A stretch of DNA of 64,000 nucleotides from Acidobacteriota bacterium (GTDB lineage: Bacteria; Acidobacteriota; Blastocatellia; Pyrinomonadales; Pyrinomonadaceae). Every line of letters starts with the position of its first letter. The stretch's first letter is position 1. The stretch lies in assembly GCA_029781855.1 (NCBI GenBank), contig JAKOVX010000033.1:1-64000 (forward strand), given 5' to 3'. Made by a program: the position numbers and the translations under genes. Under the pieces are notes generated by a model that searched no databases, was not told the DNA's origin, and was given only the letters and a program-made list of their open reading frames with translations. Positions 42,543 through 51,800 of the stretch are shown one piece after another.

Positions 42543-43627
42543 ATGCAGGTTTCGGGGGTCGAGGAAAGACCCCATTGTCCGGCCCACTCGGTGTCCCTTG
42601 CCGCGAGCCATTGGTCGACTATCGGGTGATAGGCAGTCGCCGAACTTACAAGGTAATCATCCTGAAGTCTGAGGAGTTCCTGTGCGGATACGCTTTTTAC
42701 AAAATGGCAAAGGTATCGTCGAAGGGTTTGAGTATCGAGATCTCCTACCGAATCGCGAGTGAACGCGGACGACATATCGATCGACTCGCGGATGCTGGGG
42801 TGATCTTCCAGGCCCGCAATACCGCGCACCGCATCGAGGAGCTTGATCGCGAGCGCCAACTGGCTGGAAGTGGCTTCCGGGTTCCGAGCCGCCAGGATCT
42901 CGAGTTCCTTCTCGAGCGACGGCGTGGCGAAACTGCTGAAAACGTGTCGCGACACAAACGGGGAGCTGAGCTTGTTTCTAAGATCGTTCGACGTGGTTAC
43001 CACGATCGGCCTCATGGAGCGATCCGTGATACCGATAAACCCGCCTTCATATCTCGGAATGTGGATCAGCCCGCGCTCCAATGGCATCAGCAGAGAGTCC
43101 TCGATGCTCGCTCCGAACTTGTCGCTTTCGTCGAGCAGGAGCACAGGCGGTGGAGACTCCGAATCGGCGGCTTTCGCTGCAAGATCATACGCCAGCCCGA
43201 CCTCCCCCAGAATAAGGAACTCCCGCTGCCATTTCTTTATTCGGGCTGATTCGAGAAACGCCGATTGCTCGTTTACGGGGAGACCTTTCGCAATTGCCAG
43301 GTTCTCCCGCATCCAAATCTCCTGCTCCTCGCGATCCCAGTCGTAGAGGATTTCTTCCTGCGTGAGTCCGTCGCGACCCGCGACGACGCACAATGTCAGA
43401 TTGCAGGCCGAAGCGAGGGCCTCCGGGAAGGCTGTCTTGCCGCTCCCTCGCGTGCCCGAGATAAGCCACGGACGTCCCGACTTAAGACTCTCGCAGAAAT
43501 CCGAGAAATTTTGATCGTCCGGGACATAACCGGTTGCGGTGATCACCTGATAGAGTTCGCGGTCGCGTCCCGCAAAAACGAGACTTCTCGGATCTACCTG
43601 CGCCTTGCTGGGATCGTGCGGGATCAT
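42539..43627 (-). CDS. MoxR-like AAA+ ATPase in the type IV secretion operon
   Basis: The 362-aa protein has an AAA+ core with Walker A ISGTRGSGKTAFPEA (about 56-70), Walker B PVLLLDESDKFG (161-172) and a sensor-1-like PIVVTTSNDL. It is coupled to virB10 by ATGA and to the following membrane-protein gene by ATGA. No gene resembling VirB11 is present in the window. It may therefore power or remodel the channel, or assist the VWA-containing partner, since MoxR ATPases often work with VWA proteins. These roles are inference. Confidence 0.8.
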   Translation of the reverse strand: MIPHDPSKAQVDPRSLVFAGRDRELYQVITATGYVPDDQNFSDFCESLKSGRPWLISGTRGSGKTAFPEALASACNLTLCVVAGRDGLTQEEILYDWDREEQEIWMRENLAIAKGLPVNEQSAFLESARIKKWQREFLILGEVGLAYDLAAKAADSESPPPVLLLDESDKFGASIEDSLLMPLERGLIHIPRYEGGFIGITDRSMRPIVVTTSNDLRNKLSSPFVSRHVFSSFATPSLEKELEILAARNPEATSSQLALAIKLLDAVRGIAGLEDHPSIRESIDMSSAFTRDSVGDLDTQTLRRYLCHFVKSVSAQELLRLQDDYLVSSATAYHPIVDQWLAARDTEWAGQWGLSSTPETCI

Positions 43628-44973
43628 TTCTCGGCAGCCTCCGCTATAAAGTTGCTTGTCGTCCCGGCTGATGTGACCGGGAGATCGGTCACGAGCACGT
43701 ATCCGTTCGCACCGGCCGACACTTCTATAAAGGTAGTTCCGTCTTTACCGTTCCCTAGAAGGGCATCTGAGAGGTACTCGGACATCGACTCCGAACCTCT
43801 TCTGAGCGGGTCCGAGAGGATAACGGTGCGGCCCGATCTCATCGCTCCGACCGAACCAAGCACGGATGAAGCCGTTTCTTTCAGGCCGCTGAAAAACCGC
43901 GACCACTGGCTTGTGAGTCTTCGTCGTTTTCCCTCGATCCCAGAGGCTCCGTCTTTGCCGAGAAGTTCGCCGCTGAATTTAACGAGCTCGCCTGAGGCCG
44001 GATCGATGAGCCCGATGACGGTAACGAACGCTCTAACCGATTCGCCGCCGCGAACGTTGCCGATCACGGTCGTGCCGGCGGGATACGAGAAATCATTTCC
44101 TTCGACCGGGCGTGTCAATTCCATCCGCACGAATCCGCCAGAATTGCGGAGCGTGTAGATCGAGCCGACAAGACGGATCGGCAGAAGTGTCCCGAAGGGT
44201 AATCCTCCCCTAGGAGCCTCCTTAATGGGAATTGCTGAGACGGTACTCTCCGAAATCCGTTCAGGATGTGCCTGAGCCGGAGATTTTCGCGTTACCCCAA
44301 AGAAAAGAGATCGTCCAGGAGCATCGATAGAAGCATCTGTCCGCGAGATCACGGGAGCAGGCGTATCTTTCTTGGCCGCATCCGGCTCCAAAGTTTCCGA
44401 TTCACTCTCCTTCCGAGTGGGCATAACTGAAGAGGGCGGCAAGGTGAATGGTGATTCTCCAGCGCCGGACGATGTCTTTATCGGAATAGCGCTATCCACC
44501 TGGATGTCATCGACGGGGCCGGTGCCGTGTGCGGATGAAGTCGTTTCTACGGGATCGATCGGACCAGTGGAGGTTCCGCCTGGCTTTGCTTCGTTCGCCG
44601 CGACCATGCTGAGAGCCATTTTCAGCTTCTCGTCTTCGTTCACTGGCGACGCGGGTGCGTCCTTTGACGCGTTTCGGCTTACCGGCTGAGCCTCGGATTT
44701 GGCGAACCAGCCCATCCCGAAAAACCAGGAAACCGCGAATGCAAGTAGACCTAAGAAGATCCCGAATCCGAAAACCGTGCGAATCACGTGCCAGCGGCGT
44801 TTCTTTATCGGCCGGGCCGTGAGCTTGTCTTCTAAAAGATCAGCCTCATCATCTTCCGATTCGATATCCGTCTCGGTTGTTGGCGTCTCAAGCAGCAGCT
44901 TTTCGCGGGCACCTTCGTCCTCGAATCCGGGAAGAGCTGTCGGAATTTCGTTGGTCGGTGTTTTCGACTCCAT
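43624..44973 (-). CDS. virB10: VirB10/TrbI-like transfer channel protein
   Basis: The 449-aa protein has a cytoplasmic N-terminus, one membrane helix (VFGFGIFLGLLAFAVSWFF, about residue 70), a long Pro/Ser/Thr-rich periplasmic linker, and a C-terminal TrbI-type beta-barrel domain (GGLPFGTLLPIRLVGSIYTL ... FSYPAGTTVIGNVRGG). VirB10 spans the envelope and links inner-membrane ATPases to the outer-membrane pore. It follows virB9 by 8 bp and is coupled to the MoxR-like gene. Confidence 0.85.
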   Translation of the reverse strand: MESKTPTNEIPTALPGFEDEGAREKLLLETPTTETDIESEDDEADLLEDKLTARPIKKRRWHVIRTVFGFGIFLGLLAFAVSWFFGMGWFAKSEAQPVSRNASKDAPASPVNEDEKLKMALSMVAANEAKPGGTSTGPIDPVETTSSAHGTGPVDDIQVDSAIPIKTSSGAGESPFTLPPSSVMPTRKESESETLEPDAAKKDTPAPVISRTDASIDAPGRSLFFGVTRKSPAQAHPERISESTVSAIPIKEAPRGGLPFGTLLPIRLVGSIYTLRNSGGFVRMELTRPVEGNDFSYPAGTTVIGNVRGGESVRAFVTVIGLIDPASGELVKFSGELLGKDGASGIEGKRRRLTSQWSRFFSGLKETASSVLGSVGAMRSGRTVILSDPLRRGSESMSEYLSDALLGNGKDGTTFIEVSAGANGYVLVTDLPVTSAGTTSNFIAEAAEK

Positions 44974-44981
44974 GCGCTTTT

Positions 44982-46253
44982 TTACTCCCTTGTTTTGTGA
45001 TCGCTTATCGAAGACGTTAAAGGCGCATCCGCAGCATCTCGATGAGCTACTAGGATGCGGACGCTCTGATTGGTCCCGAGGATCGGAGCTTTATAGACCA
45101 ATGCGTAATAGACCGTTGACCCGGGCTGTACAAGACCTTCGAGCGTGGTCGATTCAGTGTACTGAGCGTCGAGCCGAAGCGTTTGAATGCTATTCCCGCC
45201 GGAGTCTGTCGTTAGAACCTGAAGCTCAGGCGAACCGGGAACAAGTCTGAGATTCGATGCGGTGATGTTGCGTATCGCTGCGATAACAATCCGTGTTTCG
45301 GAGTCGGGTTCGGCGACGCGGGAGACCGCAAGCTCAAGCCCGGACTGCGGCTTCGACCAGGATGCGAAGTGTTTCTTCGGATCCCGTAAAGCCTCTGCAA
45401 GCTTTTTGTTGGCGATGGTCGATATCTCGGTCTCGGTTATTTTCATCTTCGGTTTCTTCTTTTCATCCGTTCTCCGGGACCGACGCAAAGTCGTGTAAGC
45501 GGATTGGATCGGATGTTCGAATGACGCGAGCATTTCCCCCGTCTTTCCGTTTTCCGGGGCTGGGCTAGGGCCGACCAATTTTGAAACCGCCCGTGAATTT
45601 AAGGGTGCTGCCGTAGGGTTTTCACCACCAAGATCATAGGCAAGCCCTGCGGTTCTTCTGGCTGCGATAACGGCCTCACGGTCGTAGGTGATGACGCATC
45701 GGTGAGCGTTCTTTCTAAGGTCCGTGACGGGCACGAACTCGAGTATGAGAACCAGCCCCGACCGCATTTGAAGGCTTATCGCGGCGGCGGTGGTGCCGTC
45801 GCGCGAGGGCAGGAACGATTCCCCTGGATAGACGGTGATCGACCTGTCGGTCTCTTTTGTAGGGGATTGAAAGACCGAAGCAAACTTTGGATTACCTTCG
45901 TGAATGTAGTAGATCCCGTCAGAAACAGGAAACTCGATGATCGAGACAGCGTTCTGTGCAAGACCGAGCCGTATCACAGTCGGCTGTTTCGGATTAACCG
46001 TCACGCTGGCCTCACCCGAAAGAAAATCGGGTTCGGCCAGATTAACGATCGACACGGGCGCCGTCTGCGGAGGCAGGAGACGTTTCGCAGCGATTTTGGT
46101 GACCGGCCCGGAGGAAGGTTTAGATTTGATCCTATTGATGGCTTTCGGCTTGGCCGAAGCAAGTTTCGATTGTGCCGCGGTATCGAACACACCAAAAAGA
46201 ACCAGTGCAGGCAGAAGTGCGGCTAGAGCGAGTTTTGATAAATGAGTTTTCAT
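44982..46253 (-). CDS. virB9: VirB9-like outer-membrane core protein
   Basis: The 423-aa secreted protein has a signal peptide (LALAALLPALVLFGVFDTAAQ). The N-terminal beta-rich half fits VirB9/TraK-type proteins (VTVNPKQPTVIRLGLAQNAVSIIEFPVSDGIYYI). The C-terminal half resembles the part that contacts VirB7/VirB10 in other systems. The assignment rests on fold-like pattern and position between virB8 and virB10. A Lys/Ser-rich segment follows the signal peptide. Confidence 0.75.
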   Translation of the reverse strand: MKTHLSKLALAALLPALVLFGVFDTAAQSKLASAKPKAINRIKSKPSSGPVTKIAAKRLLPPQTAPVSIVNLAEPDFLSGEASVTVNPKQPTVIRLGLAQNAVSIIEFPVSDGIYYIHEGNPKFASVFQSPTKETDRSITVYPGESFLPSRDGTTAAAISLQMRSGLVLILEFVPVTDLRKNAHRCVITYDREAVIAARRTAGLAYDLGGENPTAAPLNSRAVSKLVGPSPAPENGKTGEMLASFEHPIQSAYTTLRRSRRTDEKKKPKMKITETEISTIANKKLAEALRDPKKHFASWSKPQSGLELAVSRVAEPDSETRIVIAAIRNITASNLRLVPGSPELQVLTTDSGGNSIQTLRLDAQYTESTTLEGLVQPGSTVYYALVYKAPILGTNQSVRILVAHRDAADAPLTSSISDHKTRE

Positions 46254-46279
46254 ACGATTGATAAGCGTTAGTTAGTCGG

Positions 46280-47083
46280 TTACTGGCCCTGATCGGGGTT
46301 CGTGGTCGACGTCATGGTCTCTTGCTCCACTTCGTCCGCGACAAGGGTTATCGGAGATACCGATTTACCGTTCACGGGTTCGACACGAAAGCGCAGGATG
46401 GTAAACCCCGTTCTTAGATTGTTATCGTTCCTTACCGGCGACGACGGGCTGTCCTTGAGGAGGAACTTGGCCTTCAGCTGCACGGATTCTTCAACATCCT
46501 GACCGGCCGCTTTCCGGCGAATCTTTCTGACACCGATTGCACGGAGCACGTAAGGGTCGTTCTCATCAATGTTGAGGTCCTGCAACTCCCACGACGAGTT
46601 GACGCTTTCGGCTTTTTCAGCGGCAAGCACGCCGTTCTGTTTTAATCGCCCCGCCATCGCGATCGAGAGATCCGGGTCGAGCATACGCAAGAGTTTGTTC
46701 ACCTGACTTTCCCGGGTGGATTGCTCGACTTCATAAAGAGCGGTAAGGAATTCCCTGACCAGATATTTCTTATCGGTGTTTGTCGGAGTGTCAGGCGAGA
46801 TGCTTACTGTCTCGGTCGAACCGTAATCGCGGTTGTTCAGTTCGACGACCCTCCCCGACGATTTGTCGACGACGATCCGGTCCGCTTTCCTTAAGCTGAG
46901 AAAGATGTTGATCCCGACACTCAAGGCCAGGACGATCAGGAGAACCCATACTGCTCTGAAGAGCGATGAGATTGTCACTATGTCTTCCGGATCGCGGGTC
47001 AGGTAAAGAGGCGATCGCAGGATATCCGCCTCGGTTCCCGGTGCATTTGATGTCGTCGTATCTTCTTTCATCTCGCGTTTCAT
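46280..47083 (-). CDS. virB8: VirB8-like inner-membrane protein
   Basis: The 267-aa protein has a short cytoplasmic N-terminus, one membrane helix (VWVLLIVLALSVGINIFLSL, about residues 45-64) and a periplasmic domain of about 200 residues. That is the topology of VirB8/TraE assembly factors. Sequence similarity is not obvious, so the call relies on topology, size and order virB1-virB8-virB9-virB10. A Gln/Asp-rich C-terminus ends the protein. Confidence 0.7.
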   Translation of the reverse strand: MKREMKEDTTTSNAPGTEADILRSPLYLTRDPEDIVTISSLFRAVWVLLIVLALSVGINIFLSLRKADRIVVDKSSGRVVELNNRDYGSTETVSISPDTPTNTDKKYLVREFLTALYEVEQSTRESQVNKLLRMLDPDLSIAMAGRLKQNGVLAAEKAESVNSSWELQDLNIDENDPYVLRAIGVRKIRRKAAGQDVEESVQLKAKFLLKDSPSSPVRNDNNLRTGFTILRFRVEPVNGKSVSPITLVADEVEQETMTSTTNPDQGQ

Positions 47084-47256
47084 GCGGGCCGTTCATGTGG
47101 TGCCGCCAAGTTTTTGACCTATTCGCAAGAGCGGTGCCAAAGTGAATTTGGCTGAAATAACGGGATATCGCGGAATCCGCACACTTGCTAGTGGAGCAAA
47201 ATCGATCCGGCGGTGCGTTAGCTATCCAAAATCGCAGCAAAAATGAACCACTCGCT

Positions 47257-48105
47257 TTACAGCTTGTTTATCCCGGCGAAAGTCGATCTTGCTTTTTGAG
47301 CGGGAAGGCCGCGAAGGTGGGGAGATATGATCACCGGCCCGTCGCGATCGATCGGTCGCATACCCTGTTGACCACTGTTGACGACAAAACGTCTGCCGGT
47401 TCGCGGATCATAGAGCACCATCCGTGCGGCTATATCTCGGGGGTTGTCTTTCTCGGGAGCATCTTGCTCCAACGGTTTTGATTGGCCTGCCACGTCAGTT
47501 TCAGCTCCATCCGAAACTCCCCGAAATCTGCCCTGCGTCCCCAGCCAGCGATAAACTTTCAAGCCTTGCGAAACATAGTTGAGCGTTTCCCGGTATGGCG
47601 GGACGCCGCCTTGTGTCCGTCGTCCGGTGGGGTTTATCAGCCTGCCACTTGAGCGAATGGATGTTCCGTGCAAATAGGCCGCTACCGTCCCTTCGCCCGC
47701 GTTGTAAGCAGCAAGAACCGAGTCGAGACGCCAGTCAAATAGCTCGCCGAGATACTTCACATATCGGGCGGCAGCGTAAATCGACGCAGTCGGTTCATAG
47801 GGATCTTCTAGACCGAAACGCGCCGCTGTTGCGGGTATGAACTGCATCAACCCTTGAGCGCGTCTGGGACTCATGAGCCAGGGCCTAAACCGTGTCTCGT
47901 TGTATGCGATGATCCATAGGATCTTCGGATGGACACGTTCCTTCCGGGCCGCGTCAGAGATCGTTCTTTCGAACAAGGCGGCACGCGACAAAACATCCAT
48001 TCTCGAAAGCGTAGCTCGTGAGATGGGCGGGCGAATCTGCGAAGAAACTGATTGAGTAACCCCTAGCAGCAGTAAGACGGCGGCAATGTAAGTTCGTTTT
48101 TTCAT
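47257..48105 (-). CDS. virB1: Lytic transglycosylase (VirB1-like)
   Basis: This 282-aa secreted enzyme opens peptidoglycan for channel assembly. It has a signal peptide (MKKRTYIAAVLLLLGVTQSV) and an SLT domain with the family motifs WIIAYNETRFRPWLMSPRRA (catalytic Glu), GLMQFIPATAARFG and VLAAYNAGEGTVAAYL. Start 48105 gives the signal peptide at the N-terminus; the frame extends to 48216 without meaning. A C-terminal extension of about 100 residues follows the catalytic domain. It is the first gene of the leftward transfer operon. Confidence 0.9.
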   Translation of the reverse strand: MKKRTYIAAVLLLLGVTQSVSSQIRPPISRATLSRMDVLSRAALFERTISDAARKERVHPKILWIIAYNETRFRPWLMSPRRAQGLMQFIPATAARFGLEDPYEPTASIYAAARYVKYLGELFDWRLDSVLAAYNAGEGTVAAYLHGTSIRSSGRLINPTGRRTQGGVPPYRETLNYVSQGLKVYRWLGTQGRFRGVSDGAETDVAGQSKPLEQDAPEKDNPRDIAARMVLYDPRTGRRFVVNSGQQGMRPIDRDGPVIISPHLRGLPAQKARSTFAGINKL

Positions 48106-48114
48106 GAAAACGAG

Positions 48115-48216
48115 CGGTTGGCAACCGACGTGCCAGCGCACGCTCGACGCCAACGGCACAAGCTTTGCACAGCGAGCCAAACCATTGACGCGTTGCGGAA
48201 ACTCTCGAAGCGTCAA
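48115..48216. promoter_or_regulatory. Divergent transfer promoter region with three palindromes
   Basis: The 136 bp between the virB1 and virB2 starts hold three perfect inverted repeats: CGGTTGGCAACCG (48115-48127), CGTGC-CAGC-GCACG (48129-48142) and TTGACGC...GCGTCAA with an 18-nt spacer (48185-48216). They are likely operators or promoter structures controlling both halves of the mating apparatus. No confident -35/-10 pair was assigned. Confidence 0.45.
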
Positions 48217-48241
48217 GAAACCTATTCAGTTGAGGACAAGA

Positions 48242-48583
48242 ATGAAGAAGCTAACTGATTTCATACGACATGCCGCCGCACAAATCGCCCCGCTTGCGGC
48301 GGTTCTGCTTTTCACGAACATCATGTTCGCGCAAGGACCGATCTTCACCGGCGATGCAAGCAATCTCTCCAACATCATCCGCGAGTCGCTCAAGCTGATG
48401 GCGATCGTGCTTTTCTGCCTCGGTGCGGTGGGTGTCGCCTGGGCGATCTACAACAAGATGACCGGCAAAGAGTGGGGGAACCAGGCGTTCGGTTCTTTGC
48501 TTTCGTTCGCGTTCGGGACGATCGTCGCGGTCTTCTGGCAGCTTGCTCAAGGGCGTGCAGTCAGCGTCGATACGAACTTTTAA
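48242..48583 (+). CDS. virB2: VirB2-like pilin
   Basis: The 113-aa protein has a signal peptide (LAAVLLFTNIMFAQ) and two hydrophobic helices (ESLKLMAIVLFCLGAVGVAWAI and SFAFGTIVAVFWQLAQ) separated by a short polar loop (YNKMTGKEWGNQ). That is the topology of VirB2/TrbC pilins. Start MKKLTDFIRH follows a GAGGACAAG. It is the first gene of the rightward transfer operon, 11 bp before virB3. Confidence 0.8.
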   Translation: MKKLTDFIRHAAAQIAPLAAVLLFTNIMFAQGPIFTGDASNLSNIIRESLKLMAIVLFCLGAVGVAWAIYNKMTGKEWGNQAFGSLLSFAFGTIVAVFWQLAQGRAVSVDTNF

Positions 48584-48593
48584 CGGAGGGGAT

Positions 48594-48920
48594 ATGAGAC
48601 GACGAGCGACAAGACCCAATGTGTTTCGCGGGCTCAAAAGGTTCGGGGTCTATTCGACCGACTGGAAGTACATCCTCGTGCCGACCGGAGTTGCATATCT
48701 GACACCGTTCCTCTTCGGCCTCTGGTTCGGTTATGTGCCACTTGGTTTTCCCCTTGGTTTACTTACGTTCCTCATATTGCTCGGAACCTTCAACTATCTT
48801 CGCCTGAGCAAACCGGAATGCTGGCTTTCACAGAAGTTCGACGTAATGGCAGACCGCTGGGCGCCGTTTCGGGCTCCCCTCGATTCGGAACTGGGGACCA
48901 AGGACTGGATTCAAGACTAG
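48594..48920 (+). CDS. virB3: VirB3-like inner-membrane protein
   Basis: The 108-aa protein has two close membrane helices (YILVPTGVAYLTPFLFGLWFG and FPLGLLTFLILLGTFNYLR) and a basic N-terminus, as VirB3/TraL proteins do. It has a strong ribosome-binding site (GGAGGGG). It ends in TAG, and the virB4 ATG lies five codons later in the same reading frame, so readthrough would give a VirB3-VirB4 fusion like those found naturally in some systems. Confidence 0.8.
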   Translation: MRRRATRPNVFRGLKRFGVYSTDWKYILVPTGVAYLTPFLFGLWFGYVPLGFPLGLLTFLILLGTFNYLRLSKPECWLSQKFDVMADRWAPFRAPLDSELGTKDWIQD

Positions 48921-48935
48921 ATAAAACACAACGAA

Positions 48936-51800
48936 ATGGACACAGCAAATCTTTATTTCGCACACGTCGCGATCGCACTCTTCGGCAGTTTTCTGTTTAT
49001 CGGTATGGGCATCATTATCGCGCGATGGATGTTTCCGCTTTTCGGTCTCCACCGCAAGGAGATGAAGAGGATCGGACCGACAAACCGGGACGAGGCATCG
49101 CTTGATATCCCAATTGAAGGCGGCCGGCTTTTCCCTACGGAGATCCTCGGACTCGAAGGGAACATTATTCGTTACCGCGACGGGAGCTTCGGCAAGGCGT
49201 TCAGCTTCGAACCAGCCAGCACTCTGTACGACGACGGCAGGCTGACCGAGCAGCGGATCGAAGATCTCAAGACGATACCCACGTTCGATAAGCCGGCGAA
49301 CACCATCATCCAATTCCGTTTCGCAAACGCACCGGATGACGGGCGGGTGCTGCGGGATCACCTTCGCTCCCGGGATGAAGAGAACAGCGACCCGATCGCG
49401 TCGGTCCTTCAGGCCACGAATCTTTCTCTTTACGAGGAATCTATCCGCTCGGGACAGGTAATGCGCCAGTCGGCAAGCGTATGGATACGTGTTCCGGTGC
49501 GGGACGGCAGTGACAATAGCCTTCTGGGGAAGGCGTTCCCGTCGGTCTTCCGCGCAATTCGCGAGAACAGCGTTCTTCGGTTCCTGCGGCAGCCGATCCT
49601 AATAGGAAGGAACGCAGCCGGCCAGGCGATCGTAACGCGAGAACTTAAAACCGAATTCGCATGTCGCGCCAAGGCGTGGCGGGTCTTTCAGGCGTTCGAG
49701 GCGAATTTTCCGAAATCGCTGAATCTTCGGGAGATGGGATCGGATGAGTTGTTCGCGAGCCTGTTCGCGAGCCATCGGCGCGATCACGCGGATGTTCCCG
49801 TCCTCCCGAAGAATGGGCGCGTCGATGTAAGGAGGTACCTCGCGAGTACCAGGATCGAAGCCGGTGGAGAATTGTTCGTCCGGCACAACGGCACTCCTGC
49901 AAGCATTGTGAGTCTCAAGAATCTTCCGACCGGTTTCGTCACCGCCGACGTGATGCGGTATCTCACCGCGACGCGAGCTTTAGGCTTTCCCCACGAGATC
50001 GTCGTCGATCTGATGACCACCGAAAAACAGACCGCGAAGAAAGACCTTCAAAAACGGATCGACCGGATCGAAGGGAGCCGAAACACATGGCTCGGTTTCA
50101 GGAACCTCAAGAAGGACGCCGTGGTGATAAAGGGCGATCTCGAAAACCTGCTCGAACAGGTGGAAGCCGACAACGAAGAGATATGCCGCTTGCGGATGAA
50201 CGTGATCGTATTTGCGGAGAGATCAAAGGGCTCAAAGGAAGTCCGCCGTCAGCTGGAAATACTCGACGACCGCTGCGATGCGGTCATTTCGGCGATCCGG
50301 AAAAAGATCGGAGCTGACGCCGTCAGGGAAGACGGGGTGCGCCAACGTGCCCTCTATCCGCGAATGCTCGCCGGGGAATTGTCGGCGAAGCGGACCGGTC
50401 AGGAGCTTACCGAAACTGCGGATTCCGTGATCGCGTTCGTGCCGACTGAAACGAGTTGGCGAGGCAGCAAACGCCCGCACAGCATCTTCACAACCCCGAA
50501 CGGGCAGATGTTCGGGCTCGATCTGTACGACCGTTCCCTGATCACATCGCCGACCGTGATTGTCACTGCGGCCTCGGGCGAGGGCAAATCGTTCCTCGCC
50601 TCGATGCTGATAACTGATATCCGTGCCCATCGCGGGAACGTGAAAGTGCGCGTGATGGATTACCGGCACTCGTTCAAGCCCATTTGCCGACTTTTCGGCG
50701 GCAGGCATATAGAGTTCACCGAGACAGATCCCAAACCGATCAACATCTGGAACTATCCCGGAATAGAGAACGGCGTGCCTCCAACAAAGAGACAGCTCGC
50801 GATGGTTCTTACCGACATCCTGATCCTGAGCAAGACACCAAAGACGGACGCGATCACGAGCGCCATCGCATCGACCGTGATAGATGAGGTTTACAAGATG
50901 GCTCTCGCGCGGAACGGTCACGGCCGACCGAAGTTTCAGCCGACACTCGGGCACTTCCTCGACATCCTGAAAAGCTACCACTGGAACGCCGGTGAAGAAA
51001 AGCAAGCCAACGAGCTTTATCTGAAATTGAACATCCATCGAAAAGACCCGTGGCTGAACGCCCCGACGCACCCCGAATACGACGCACCGTCGATGTTCGA
51101 TGTGTTCGAGCTATCAGGAATAAGCAGCCTCGACGAGAAGATCCGCGAAAGTGTGGGGTTCCGCATCAGCGCCCAGATCATGCAGGAGATAGGAGAGGAG
51201 AATGCCCAGAACCAGAAACAGCCGATCCTTTTCGTTTGCGACGAGATGCGCGAGATCAACCGGCATTTCCCGGCGATACAGGAGCTTATCGCCGAAGCGA
51301 CCGTGACGGGGCGCAAGGAAGGACTCGTTACGGTCCTTTTCTCGCAAGCGTACGAGCATTTCACCGGGACACCGGAGCAGCCGAACGTCACCGGGATCGA
51401 TCTCGTGAAAAACTCCGGCGTCAAGATGATCGGGAAACAGATCGGCGGGTTCGAGCGTCTCGCCGACGATTGCGAACTGGCGCCCGAGACCATCGCGGCG
51501 ATCCGGGGGATCAGGAACCAGTACGGCCGCTACACGCAATGGGTTTTCGTCATCGGGAGCGGTGCGGACAAGATCGTCCAGATGGCGGAGATCCGTTTGT
51601 CCCCCGCAATGCTGTGGGCGAACACCAACGACACGAACGAGGCGAACGCCCGCCGACTTGTCGAGAATATCAGGCCTGATCTTCCCCCGGAGATCATCGT
51701 TTCGTGGTTGGCTTCGAAGTATCCAACCGGACTTACTGCTGCCGGCCTGACAACGCTCTCGGAAGCCGATGTGAACGAATTAACAGGAGGGCGAATTTAA
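48936..51800 (+). CDS. virB4: VirB4 family conjugation ATPase
   Basis: The 954-aa protein is the ATPase that energises pilus and channel assembly. It starts with a membrane segment (HVAIALFGSFLFIGMGIIIARWMF). Walker A is TAASGEGKSFLAS at about residues 542-554 and Walker B is PILFVCDEMREI at about 763-774. Family motifs such as the GNVKVRVMDYRHSF segment after Walker A are present. Its stop overlaps the virB5 start (TAATG). Full length and intact. Confidence 0.94.
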   Translation: MDTANLYFAHVAIALFGSFLFIGMGIIIARWMFPLFGLHRKEMKRIGPTNRDEASLDIPIEGGRLFPTEILGLEGNIIRYRDGSFGKAFSFEPASTLYDDGRLTEQRIEDLKTIPTFDKPANTIIQFRFANAPDDGRVLRDHLRSRDEENSDPIASVLQATNLSLYEESIRSGQVMRQSASVWIRVPVRDGSDNSLLGKAFPSVFRAIRENSVLRFLRQPILIGRNAAGQAIVTRELKTEFACRAKAWRVFQAFEANFPKSLNLREMGSDELFASLFASHRRDHADVPVLPKNGRVDVRRYLASTRIEAGGELFVRHNGTPASIVSLKNLPTGFVTADVMRYLTATRALGFPHEIVVDLMTTEKQTAKKDLQKRIDRIEGSRNTWLGFRNLKKDAVVIKGDLENLLEQVEADNEEICRLRMNVIVFAERSKGSKEVRRQLEILDDRCDAVISAIRKKIGADAVREDGVRQRALYPRMLAGELSAKRTGQELTETADSVIAFVPTETSWRGSKRPHSIFTTPNGQMFGLDLYDRSLITSPTVIVTAASGEGKSFLASMLITDIRAHRGNVKVRVMDYRHSFKPICRLFGGRHIEFTETDPKPINIWNYPGIENGVPPTKRQLAMVLTDILILSKTPKTDAITSAIASTVIDEVYKMALARNGHGRPKFQPTLGHFLDILKSYHWNAGEEKQANELYLKLNIHRKDPWLNAPTHPEYDAPSMFDVFELSGISSLDEKIRESVGFRISAQIMQEIGEENAQNQKQPILFVCDEMREINRHFPAIQELIAEATVTGRKEGLVTVLFSQAYEHFTGTPEQPNVTGIDLVKNSGVKMIGKQIGGFERLADDCELAPETIAAIRGIRNQYGRYTQWVFVIGSGADKIVQMAEIRLSPAMLWANTNDTNEANARRLVENIRPDLPPEIIVSWLASKYPTGLTAAGLTTLSEADVNELTGGRI

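Noticed and set aside
42467..44158. Long plus-strand open frames (260 and 297 codons) opposite the MoxR-like and virB10 genes.
   Set aside because: They are antisense shadows; compositions are low-complexity or Arg-rich and the minus-strand genes show clear motifs.
50232..51679. Additional 279-aa minus and 209-aa plus frames within virB4.
   Set aside because: Overlapping frames of a high-GC gene; Arg/Asp-rich with no domain, while virB4 has intact Walker motifs.
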